From positions 1 to 22,253 of the IMG/VR virus record IMGVR_UViG_3300027792_000059: a stretch of DNA of 22,253 nucleotides. The stretch is one strand, 5' to 3'. The notes beneath the pieces were generated by a model, which worked only from the letters and a program-made list of their open reading frames with translations, was not told where the DNA came from and searched no databases. Position numbers and translations under genes: made by a program. Source of the DNA: a virus. Shown here in pieces: positions 13,945 to 20,693 of this stretch (positions are counted from its first letter, which is position 1; every line of letters begins with the position of its first letter).

Positions 13945-14129
13945 CTCTTATAGAATCTAATATTGATCAAAGTCTAATGCAAGAAGGAATAATCTGGGAG
14001 GCAGTCTTAAGCGGTAAAGTCACGCTTCATGAATTAGAAACTTCATATTCTTTGGATGATTTACATAGATTAATCAGCTTCTTAAATATACAAAGTGATA
14101 TTGATCATGTGTTAATCGAGAAGGAATAG
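13477..14129 (+). CDS. Tail assembly chaperone, -1 frameshift fusion product (gpGT-like)
   Basis: Reading 133 codons from 13477 to 13875, slipping one base back on T TTT TTA, and continuing from 13875 gives 84 further codons to TAG at 14127-14129, a 217-aa protein. The second frame is open from 13845. Its end reads 'MQEGIIWEAVLSGKVTLHEL' and 'YSLDDLHRLISFLNI', coding-like sequence of the kind seen in chaperone T-domains (W..v..G...l.el...ysl.Dl..l...l). An ATG exists at 13977 in that frame, but no SD precedes it, which favours frameshifting over independent initiation. Without this product about 190 bases before the next gene would be unexplained. Fusion products of this kind bind tube protein and tape measure together. 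Confidence 0.65.
13869..13920 (+). promoter_or_regulatory. Programmed -1 ribosomal frameshift signal
   Basis: The heptamer T TTT TTA (13869-13875) is in the correct register with the 13477 frame (TCT TTT TTA). After a 9-base spacer, GAGGCTGG (13885-13892) pairs with CCAG-G-CCTC (13912-13920) as an 8-bp stem with one bulged G (13916). Heptamer, spacer and stem are the three parts of a classic -1 signal; the heptamer is the same as in HIV-1 gag-pol. Confidence 0.65.
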
Positions 14130-14136
14130 GTATTAT

Positions 14137-14511
14137 ATGATTGAAAAAATTACAGTAGGTATTTTAATATCTGCCGTTTCTGGACTCTTTGTTTATGCTT
14201 TTATAACAAATAGATCAAGGCTTGACATTATAAAAGACGCTGGGGTATTGGTTACGGAAGCGGTTAAAACTCATCTATCTATAGAACATAAATTACCAAT
14301 GTCCTCCATTATAGAAAAGCATGTTGAAGAGTGTGATGCCTCAGAGCGTATTATTGAAATAAATCAAAAATTTGATAATCATGTTCGAACGTGTTCTGCT
14401 CCACAAAACGTACAAGAACTTCAAAATCAACTTAACATTATAAAAGTTTCACTCATCTTTCTTGTTCGTAACGCTGGAGGAAACCCTGACGATCTTGGAT
14501 TAAGGTTGTAA
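14137..14511 (+). CDS. Membrane-anchored small protein before the tape measure, unknown
   Basis: The 124-aa protein has an N-terminal membrane segment at about residues 5-24 (ITVGILISAVSGLFVYAFIT) and a charged helical body. A pair of His/Cys motifs follows: H62-x3-C66 and H82-x3-C86, both reading HV..C. The C-terminus 'LQNQLNIIKVSLIFLVRNAGGNPDDLGL' has a coiled-coil-like helix. I do not recognise the family. The His/Cys pairs could bind a metal. The gene is wedged between the chaperone frameshift ORF and the tape measure gene (2 bases), so it belongs to the tail operon. A membrane segment is unusual at this place. Confidence 0.65.
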   Translation: MIEKITVGILISAVSGLFVYAFITNRSRLDIIKDAGVLVTEAVKTHLSIEHKLPMSSIIEKHVEECDASERIIEINQKFDNHVRTCSAPQNVQELQNQLNIIKVSLIFLVRNAGGNPDDLGLRL

Positions 14512-14512
14512 T

Positions 14513-16084
14513 ATGATTACTGTAAGAGAACTTGTCAATCTGATTGGATTTAAAATTGATGAAGCGGAGTTCGTTTCAGCTCAGAAACGAATGGATGGAT
14601 TTCAACAAAGTCTTTCCAAGACAGGAAAAAAAATGCTCCTTGGTGTTACGCTTCCTTTCGTTGGAATAGTTACAGCGGTTGTGAGAGCGGCATCAAAACA
14701 AGATACAGCTTCCGCTCAAGTTTTTCAGGCAATACAATCAACTGGTGGATCGGCAAAGCGAACACTTGAAGAACTATCCGATATGGCAAACAAGTTTCAG
14801 AAGGAAACTCTTTTTGCTGACGATGACATTTTGGGAGGTGTTTCTGCCACATTATTAACTTTCCAAAATATTTCCGGGGAGGTTTTTGATAGAACTCAAG
14901 AAGCTATTCTTAATGTTACCCAGAGGATGAGCGGAGCGAATGGAGGGATGCAAGCTTTACATGGAACTACACTCCAGTTGGGTAAAGCATTAAATGATCC
15001 ATTAGTCGGTTTACAGGCGCTCGGTCGTGCTGGCATTCAATTTACTGCCGAACAGAAAAAAGAAATAACAAACCTTGTCAAATCTGGGCAATTACAGAAG
15101 GCTCAGATTCTCATGTTGAATTTACTTGATGCAAAGTTTGGAGGAGCGGCAAAAGCTGCTGCCGAAGCTTCTTTTGGTTTTAAACAGTTGGCGAATGCTC
15201 TTGATGACCTTTTGGAACTCATAGGTCAATCATTAAAACCGATTTTAAAACCGTTTACAGAATGGTGTAAAAATTTGATTCGTACTCTTCAAAAGGTAAG
15301 TCCAGAGCTTGTCTCGGCTATTTTTTTTATGGGTGGACTAACAGCGGCAATTGGTCCTTTACTAATAGCTCTTTCATCTTTAATTAAAGCAGGTATGATA
15401 ATTCGTACACTGTTTGTTTCTATTAAAGCAGTTTCTATGGCGACCGGTATTTCAATGGGATTAATGTCTTTGAAGTTTATAGCAATCGCAGCGGCAATCG
15501 CAGCGGTTATTGCAGCTATTACATTACTCGTTGAAGATTTCCTTGTTTACAAAAAGGGTGGAAAAAGCTTTATTGGTGAAATGATTAAATGGTGGGAAAA
15601 ATTAAGTGAAGTAATGGGTATAAAAACCATTGCAAAGGAGTGGAATGATTTCTTTTTTAATCTCGGCGGTTGGTTACATACTTTTATTACAGAAAAGTGG
15701 ATTCCATTCTGGGAAGATGCTGGAGCTGGTTTACATTCGGTTATCCAAAAAATAGGAGAGTGGTGGGATACTATCTGGAGTAAGGTTGGTTGGGGTCTGG
15801 ATAAAATGAAATTAGTTGTGGATGCTTTACAAAAGTTTTCAGATGCTTCTTCTATAAATAATTTTGACCCAGAGCTTGGAGGAAAGAATTTAAGTTTAAT
15901 TAACAGGTTGAATACACCACCTGAAAAGGCAATAAAAATTGATGCGACAATAAATACTTATGTTCCGGAAGGTACAAGTTTACAAGCAACCGAATCAATA
16001 AAAAAGACCGCCGAAGACGTGTATGGCGTAATGATAAAAAAATTAACAAGGCAACTATCCTATAGTGTCCCGATGAGGGAATAA
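14513..16084 (+). CDS. Tail tape measure protein
   Basis: The 523-aa protein has the tape measure layout. The helical N-terminus has 'ELVNLIGFKIDEAEFVSAQKRMDGFQQSLSKTGKKML', followed by a TP901-type core at about residues 60-215 ('AQVFQAIQSTGGSAKRTLEELSDMANKFQKETLFADDDI', 'ALGRAGIQFTAEQKKEITNLVKSGQLQKAQ'). A long hydrophobic stretch at about 264-345 follows ('SAIFFMGGLTAAIGPLLIALSSL', 'IAIAAAIAAVIAAITLLV'), which can insert in the host membrane on injection, and then a W-rich part. At the usual 1.5 angstrom per residue it predicts a tail of about 78 nm, short for a myovirus. It starts 2 bases after the upstream stop and lacks a strong SD. Confidence 0.88.
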   Translation: MITVRELVNLIGFKIDEAEFVSAQKRMDGFQQSLSKTGKKMLLGVTLPFVGIVTAVVRAASKQDTASAQVFQAIQSTGGSAKRTLEELSDMANKFQKETLFADDDILGGVSATLLTFQNISGEVFDRTQEAILNVTQRMSGANGGMQALHGTTLQLGKALNDPLVGLQALGRAGIQFTAEQKKEITNLVKSGQLQKAQILMLNLLDAKFGGAAKAAAEASFGFKQLANALDDLLELIGQSLKPILKPFTEWCKNLIRTLQKVSPELVSAIFFMGGLTAAIGPLLIALSSLIKAGMIIRTLFVSIKAVSMATGISMGLMSLKFIAIAAAIAAVIAAITLLVEDFLVYKKGGKSFIGEMIKWWEKLSEVMGIKTIAKEWNDFFFNLGGWLHTFITEKWIPFWEDAGAGLHSVIQKIGEWWDTIWSKVGWGLDKMKLVVDALQKFSDASSINNFDPELGGKNLSLINRLNTPPEKAIKIDATINTYVPEGTSLQATESIKKTAEDVYGVMIKKLTRQLSYSVPMRE

Positions 16085-16086
16085 TT

Positions 16087-16707
16087 ATGGTAACTGTTTT
16101 TACTACCTTTCAAAATGTAAAGATAGAAGGAATCGAAGTGGACACGGTTCTTTCCGAGACACACAGTTATTCTAATCAAGTCACAGCTTATCCAACCGAA
16201 GGAGACGAACTTTCTACTGATAACGTTCAAAGAAATCCAGAAGAACTGGTAATAGAAGGCATTTCGTCAGATACGCCGATAAGAGAAATTAATTCAGATC
16301 TACAAAAACAAGCGTTATCCAGTGGTAGAGTTCAGGTTGTATTTAACAAACTATTAGAATACGGTGGATTTGAAGTAAATCAATATAATGGAAAAAAGAT
16401 ACTAAATAAAATTCCAAAAGTATTGACAGTCATTACCGGACTAAAAGTCTATACTGATATGATAATTACTCAATTGACAATACCAAGAACGTATGGTTCT
16501 GGACAAGGTTTGACATTTACAGTAACATTTACAAAACTTATAAAAGTCAATACTCAGTTTGTTGCAGGAGTAAATCTTGTATCGGATAAAGCTGGGACTG
16601 GAACACCGGATCAGACTTCCAGTACAACAGATAAAGGACAGCCGGAGAAAACTAAAGTCCCAGGAGAATCTGGATTATATAAAATTACGTTCGGGCTTTT
16701 TGACTAA
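16087..16707 (+). CDS. Dit-like baseplate/tail protein
   Basis: The 206-aa protein starts 3 bases after the tape measure gene. Its first 70 residues follow the Dit-like N-terminal pattern: 'IEVDTVLSETHSYSNQVTAYPTEGDELSTDNVQRNPEELVIEGISSDTP' (i.gi.ld.v..e.h..s..vt.hPve.G..isD.v...P..l.i.g..s). A middle part follows with 'YNGKKILNKIPKVLTVITGLKVYTDMIITQLTIPRTYGSGQGLTFTVTF', the usual '...vkt....Y.nmvi..l..pr....g..l.f.v.f'. A low-complexity Thr/Gly/Pro segment (about 160-190) leads to the C-terminus. Such proteins link tube and hub. An intrinsic terminator follows, so it closes the tail transcript. Confidence 0.7.
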   Translation: MVTVFTTFQNVKIEGIEVDTVLSETHSYSNQVTAYPTEGDELSTDNVQRNPEELVIEGISSDTPIREINSDLQKQALSSGRVQVVFNKLLEYGGFEVNQYNGKKILNKIPKVLTVITGLKVYTDMIITQLTIPRTYGSGQGLTFTVTFTKLIKVNTQFVAGVNLVSDKAGTGTPDQTSSTTDKGQPEKTKVPGESGLYKITFGLFD

Positions 16708-16746
16708 AAATAATAGGCTTTTAAACAACATTACAGGCTATTACAG

Positions 16747-16791
16747 GGAGGTTTATTTTTAATAGTAATAAACTCCGGTTTTAATTTTTTT
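16747..16791 (+). terminator. Intrinsic terminator between tail and baseplate genes
   Basis: GGAGGTTTATT (16747-16757) pairs with AATAAACTCC (16767-16776) over 10 bp with one bulged G and a 9-base loop. It is followed by GGTTTTAATTTTTTT, a good U-tract. It lies in the 139-base gap 16708-16846, the largest between genes in the tail region. Confidence 0.65.
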
Positions 16792-16811
16792 AGTCCGGTA
16801 AACAGGCTCTA

Positions 16812-16840
16812 TTGTCTCTAACCTTTATTTAAAGTATAGT
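16812..16840 (+). promoter_or_regulatory. Candidate sigma70-type promoter for the baseplate operon
   Basis: TTGTCT (16812-16817, 4 of 6 consensus) and TATAGT (16835-16840, 5 of 6) are separated by exactly 17 bases. The pair lies just after the intrinsic terminator and just before the baseplate plug gene. The predicted start of transcription (about 7 bases after the -10) coincides with the A of ATG 16847. The surrounding AT-richness makes chance matches possible. Confidence 0.4.
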
Positions 16841-16846
16841 TAAAAT

Positions 16847-17167
16847 ATGTATACAATACCATTCTCAGAAAATGCTTCTTTTTTACAAGAAATTGAACTT
16901 GATTCTATTCTATATAAATTTCATTTCCATTACAATACACGGGAACAAAGCTGGTCTTTTGATATGTTTGATAGAATAGGAACTCCTATACTTTATGGCA
17001 AAAAGATAGTACTCCATTTTAATTTATTAAAGTCATTTACCGGGGATGTCTTTCCAAAAGGTATTATTGCCGCAATTGATACTTCTGGTAATTTAAAATC
17101 CATTGGTAGAAATGATTTTACCAATGGAAGGTTAAGTCTTGTATATATTGAGGAGAATGAACTGTAA
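16847..17167 (+). CDS. Baseplate plug protein (Pam3 gp18-like)
   Basis: The 106-aa beta-rich protein resembles the plug domain described for the baseplate of cyanophage Pam3: 'IPFSENASFLQEIELDSILYKFHFHYNTREQSWSFDMFDRIGTPILYGKKIVL' follows the pattern ip......q.....L.g..y...f.yn.r...W..di.d..g..i..g..lv. The plug sits in the hub channel. There is no SD upstream of ATG 16847 (TAGTTAAAAT), and the candidate promoter places the transcript start at this codon, so leaderless initiation is possible. The stop TAA overlaps the next ATG by one base (TAATG). Confidence 0.7.
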   Translation: MYTIPFSENASFLQEIELDSILYKFHFHYNTREQSWSFDMFDRIGTPILYGKKIVLHFNLLKSFTGDVFPKGIIAAIDTSGNLKSIGRNDFTNGRLSLVYIEENEL

Positions 17168-18066
17168 TGTTTTTTCCAGTGATCAAAGCTGAAATTTCTG
17201 ATATGAATATTAATGGTGGAATAACCACAATCACTGATTTAGCAATGGCATTCACAATTGTTAAAACAGCGGGGAAGGAAGAAAACACATTATCTTTACA
17301 AATATATAACCTTTCAGATACAGTTAAAAATAGAATAACAAAAGAAAATTGTGTAATTGTGTTGAGTGCTGGATATGAAGATGAAAGACCATTACAGATT
17401 ATTTTCAAAGGTGATATATGTTTTACACAGTTTATGGTACAAAAACCAGAACGAATTTTTACTATTGAAGCACTGGATGGAAACAAATTATTAAAAGAAA
17501 CAAAAGTTATTTATTCATTCAAATCTGGAAGTACAGCAAAACAAATCTTATTGTATTTAATTAAAGAACATAATATTAAAATGAGGTCGGATATAAATTT
17601 ACTTCCAATACTGGATAAGCAGTATTTGACTGGTAGTAGTTTTAACGGAACACTCGTAAACGCATTAAATAATATTTGTTCAGACTTAAATTTAAAATGG
17701 TCTATCCAGAACGGGCTTCTTGTATTCTGGGATAAGAAAAGAATAACCAGTAATTTAAAAGGTAGAATTTATTTATCAAAAAATACAGGTTTAATTGGAA
17801 GCCCGAAGGAAATTAAAATAAAGGATGAAGAGGCTTCTACTGCTTCCGAAAGTGAATCAGAAGGTTCAAAAAATACTTTTAGAAATGGATGGGAAGTTAT
17901 AAGTTTATTACAGGCTTCTATCCAGCCTGGAAGTATTGTTCAAATAGCTTCTAATAAATTTACGAAAGATATTACTGTAAAAGTAATTGACGTAAACCAT
18001 AGTGGATCTAATATGCCTGGAGGAGAGAATATAACCAGTTTTACTTCGGAGGTATATAATGAGTAA
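17167..18066 (+). CDS. Baseplate hub protein (gp27/Mu gp44-like)
   Basis: The 299-aa protein lies between plug and spike, where the hub is expected. The N-terminal part has 'ITDLAMAFTIVKTAGKEENTLSLQIYNLSDTVKNRIT', the hub pattern 'l.i.f.v.k......n...i.iyNls..t...l'. It continues with 'GDICFTQF' and 'RIFTIEALDGNKLLKETKVIYSF', 'SGSTAKQILLYLIKEHNI' and 'FNGTLVNALNNICSDLNLKWSIQNGLLVFWDK'. These match the hub domains that form a trimeric ring continuing the tube. An Asp/Glu/Ser-rich stretch (EEASTASESESEGS, about residues 220-233) breaks the C-terminal half. The 3' end overlaps the spike gene by 8 bases. Confidence 0.75.
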   Translation: MFFPVIKAEISDMNINGGITTITDLAMAFTIVKTAGKEENTLSLQIYNLSDTVKNRITKENCVIVLSAGYEDERPLQIIFKGDICFTQFMVQKPERIFTIEALDGNKLLKETKVIYSFKSGSTAKQILLYLIKEHNIKMRSDINLLPILDKQYLTGSSFNGTLVNALNNICSDLNLKWSIQNGLLVFWDKKRITSNLKGRIYLSKNTGLIGSPKEIKIKDEEASTASESESEGSKNTFRNGWEVISLLQASIQPGSIVQIASNKFTKDITVKVIDVNHSGSNMPGGENITSFTSEVYNE

Positions 18067-18766
18067 CTCCGGTGAATTTATTAAAGTAATTGAAAATATT
18101 ATTCTAAATATAATCAATAGTTGTGTTCATACTTGTCTACCAGGTAAAATACTTTCCTATGATTCAGTAACTCGAAAAGCAACAGTTCAACCGTTAATAA
18201 AAAAGAAATATCTGGATGGATCAACTGCAAGTTATAAACCAATTGAAGCAGTCCCAGTGTTATCTTTCAGTATTGGAAATAGTGGTATGAGGTTACCTGA
18301 AAGTCAATTTAAAAATAAATCGGTTTTATTAATTGTTCCAGAGCGATCCATAGACACGTGGCTCGTAGGTAATGGCAAAGAAGCAGTTCCACAGTCAAAT
18401 AGAAAGTTTGATATATCAGATTGCATTGCAATTATTTCTTTAAATACCTTTTCTAATAAAGACTCTGGAGGTAATAATTTAGAAATTTATTTCAACGATA
18501 GTTTAATAAGGATAAAACCGAATGGCAACATTGAGCTTGGAATAGATACTTTTAAAAAATTGATAAATGAAAGTTTCGCAGATTTATTTAATAACCATGT
18601 TCATAATATTGCAGCGGATCCAACAACCCATGCAGGAATAACGTCGAGTCCTTCCGTATTGGTCGGAACTGTTGGTGTACGAGTTCCAGCGGTTCCCGCT
18701 TTAGTAAACGTGTTCAACAATGATTTAGGAAGTACTCACATGACTTCAAAAGTAAAGGCGGAATAG
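18059..18766 (+). CDS. Baseplate spike protein (Gp138 N-terminal family)
   Basis: The 235-aa protein has the Gp138-type OB domain at about residues 25-110: 'CLPGKILSYDSVTRKATVQPLIKK', 'PIEAVPVLSF', 'SVLLIVPERSIDTWL'. A beta-helical region follows ('LEIYFNDSLIRIKPNGNIELG'), then a His-rich tip, 'FNNHVHNIAADPTTHAG'. It ends in 'VNVFNNDLGSTHMTSKVKAE', the usual C-terminus of these spikes. As a trimer it is the piercing needle. HVHN and the following H may bind a metal at the tip, as seen in other phage spikes. Start at ATG 18059 with SD GGAGG. It abuts the next ATG directly after its TAG. Confidence 0.8.
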   Translation: MSNSGEFIKVIENIILNIINSCVHTCLPGKILSYDSVTRKATVQPLIKKKYLDGSTASYKPIEAVPVLSFSIGNSGMRLPESQFKNKSVLLIVPERSIDTWLVGNGKEAVPQSNRKFDISDCIAIISLNTFSNKDSGGNNLEIYFNDSLIRIKPNGNIELGIDTFKKLINESFADLFNNHVHNIAADPTTHAGITSSPSVLVGTVGVRVPAVPALVNVFNNDLGSTHMTSKVKAE

Positions 18767-19180
18767 ATGCATACAATAGATGATTATACTGATAGAATCG
18801 GTGGGGTATTTGAAACACCTATTTTATGTCAGAAGGGTATTTTGCAAGCTTCTTGCTTTACAGACTATTCCGGAGGAGAGGTACTAACTTATAGTGTATA
18901 TTTTAAATTTCAAGCTATTGCAGGAAAAAAGTATACTATAGGTATCGAATCAGGTGAAACACTTTCTAATTTTTTCTTTTTAAATATTGCAATGGCTATA
19001 TGGAAACCAAGCGATATTGGAGAAGCTTCAACATACTTTAGTGATAACGATGAAGTATCACCTCCGATTTTACCTTATGATTATATACTCACTGGAGGAG
19101 CACGTATTCAATTTACAGCGGAAGAGACCGGTGAATATATATTAGCAATATTTGGTTTTAAAGAAGGTGGTCCGAAATGA
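18767..19180 (+). CDS. Small beta-sandwich protein of the baseplate locus, unknown
   Basis: This 137-aa protein is not recognised as a known baseplate component. The pattern 'YSVYFKFQAIAGKKYTIGIESGE' (about 43-65) and C-terminal 'ARIQFTAEETGEYILAIFGFKEGG' resemble PPC-like/carbohydrate-binding beta-sandwich domains (v.f.a.aG..Yti.i ... i.fta..tGeY.l.i). There is no signal peptide, so it is not exported by the usual route and is probably virion-associated. The start is the codon directly after the spike stop. The last 4 bases (ATGA) overlap the propeller-gp25 gene, so the two are co-translated. A role in ligand or host-surface binding is inferred. Confidence 0.6.
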   Translation: MHTIDDYTDRIGGVFETPILCQKGILQASCFTDYSGGEVLTYSVYFKFQAIAGKKYTIGIESGETLSNFFFLNIAMAIWKPSDIGEASTYFSDNDEVSPPILPYDYILTGGARIQFTAEETGEYILAIFGFKEGGPK

Positions 19181-20679
19181 TAACATTAAAGCAATTAAAT
19201 GAAATAATTAGGGATGATTATGGTTTATTTATATGGTGTGATACTGTTAATTTACTTGCTTTTATAATTGACGGTGGAGACCATAAGATACGTAGTTATC
19301 GTTATAATGCTGCCGGTGAGTTAAGTTATTTATCAGTATCGGAAGCGGTTGGGACTTCTTCTCCATTAGTTTTGACAGGTGATGCATCCTCAATGATATT
19401 ATTTGCGGGTGCTTATAGAATAAAAATGTTTACTTATGACTCCGAGGGTATAATAACTTATAGGGTACAGGAATCAAACGCTTCAAGAAGTACAAGAGGG
19501 TCAAGTCCATTTATAACTCTTGATACAACAAATAAGATAATGTTCTGTAATGATTATAATAATCCAACTCCAGGAGCAAAAACATTAATTTCGTATCGTT
19601 ATGATCCAGTTGGTTATTCCCTTACCGCTCTTGACACGGAGGGGACTAATATTTCTGGGATGGTATGGTGTGACCCTGTTAATATGCTTGTCTTTGCACT
19701 ATCTGATGTCACCGGTGGAAACTACACAATAAATTCTTATGCTTATACTATTGATGGATTACTTACATATAAGTCAACGACTTTAATAACAGGCGCATAT
19801 CAAATATGGGGAATAACTGGAGATGGCGGTTGTAGAACAATATTCATCCGTTTACTGGATAATAATAAACCGCGAGCAATAGTTTATGAAACTGACGGTA
19901 CAATGCGACAAGCGACTACATCAATTTATGAAGATACATATTCAAAATCAATTTTATTTACAAAAAGTACCGATAGCGGTTCATGGGTAATGTCAACCGG
20001 TACTATATTTGATATTTTTAAATTTAATGCGGAGGCGGAAACTATTGAGTTAAACAATAGTTTTACTCCGGAGGGGGAAGGTGATATTTCTGTTGATTGT
20101 TTCTTTTTTGATTTTACATTAAATTTATTATTCGTAATATCTTCTAATGGAGAATATAAAGTAACTGTTCTTTTAGCCAGGGATTATGATTTTGGATTTC
20201 ATATTTTAGAAGAAGAAGGTGAGCCAGTACCGGTTCCGGTTCTACGAACAAGTTCCAGAATGAGTTTACAGGTAACCTTTAAAGTACAATCTAAATATGG
20301 TGCTTTGGTTCTTACCGAACAAATTACAATACCTCCACTGGGAACGGTTCAAGAAGAAGAAGCAAAGAATTATTATAATAAAGAAAAAACTGATCCATGT
20401 GATTTACGTCTTGGATCAACCCATGATTTACTAATAGTTAATAATGATTTTGATATTGTTTATAACATTGATAAGGTTCGACAGAATTTAAAAATAAGAT
20501 TGCAAAGCTTTATAAATGACTGGTTCCTGGACATTAGAGACGGGATAAATTTTTATGGCATTGTCTTTGTAAAGGAACCAGATATGAATCTTATTGACGG
20601 TGTTATAAAAACAGTGATAATGGAAACAGATGATATTATTGAAATCCTTGAATATAATTCTCAATTACAAAGAATTTAA
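19177..20679 (+). CDS. Beta-propeller domain fused to gp25-like baseplate wedge protein
   Basis: The 500-aa protein has two parts. Residues about 395-500 are the gp25/DUF2634 wedge domain: 'DLRLGSTHDLLIVNNDFDIVYNIDKVRQNLKIRLQSFINDWFLDIRDGINFYG', matching Dl.....dl....dd..lv.g...v.q.i..rL.t..GEwf.d...Gi.y. Wedge proteins of this family are normally about 110-150 aa. The first 345 residues form about seven 42-48-residue repeats (starting near 16, 62, 110, 160, 206, 253 and 300). The unit is a strand, D...N, a hydrophobic strand, 'I.SY.Y...G.L.Y.S', as in 'WCDTVNLLAF...IRSYRYNAAGELSYLS' and 'WCDPVNMLVF...INSYAYTIDGLLTYKS'. This is a beta-propeller signature. A proline linker (EEEGEPVPVPVLR, about 346-358) joins them. 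The propeller could bind receptor or sugar at the baseplate rim. Confidence 0.75.
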   Translation: MITLKQLNEIIRDDYGLFIWCDTVNLLAFIIDGGDHKIRSYRYNAAGELSYLSVSEAVGTSSPLVLTGDASSMILFAGAYRIKMFTYDSEGIITYRVQESNASRSTRGSSPFITLDTTNKIMFCNDYNNPTPGAKTLISYRYDPVGYSLTALDTEGTNISGMVWCDPVNMLVFALSDVTGGNYTINSYAYTIDGLLTYKSTTLITGAYQIWGITGDGGCRTIFIRLLDNNKPRAIVYETDGTMRQATTSIYEDTYSKSILFTKSTDSGSWVMSTGTIFDIFKFNAEAETIELNNSFTPEGEGDISVDCFFFDFTLNLLFVISSNGEYKVTVLLARDYDFGFHILEEEGEPVPVPVLRTSSRMSLQVTFKVQSKYGALVLTEQITIPPLGTVQEEEAKNYYNKEKTDPCDLRLGSTHDLLIVNNDFDIVYNIDKVRQNLKIRLQSFINDWFLDIRDGINFYGIVFVKEPDMNLIDGVIKTVIMETDDIIEILEYNSQLQRI

Positions 20680-20693
20680 CTTAGGAAGGTTAT

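Noticed and set aside
13977-14129. Independent 50-aa gene starting at ATG 13977
   Set aside because: No SD precedes it, and the frame is already open far upstream, overlapping the chaperone; a -1 fusion explains it better.
14221-14260. TTGACA at 14221 as a promoter
   Set aside because: It lies inside a coding region, and no -10 sequence is found at 16-18 bases.
16577-16762. Plus-strand 61-aa ORF overlapping the end of the Dit-like gene
   Set aside because: It is out of frame, lacks an SD and protein-like pattern, and runs into the terminator.
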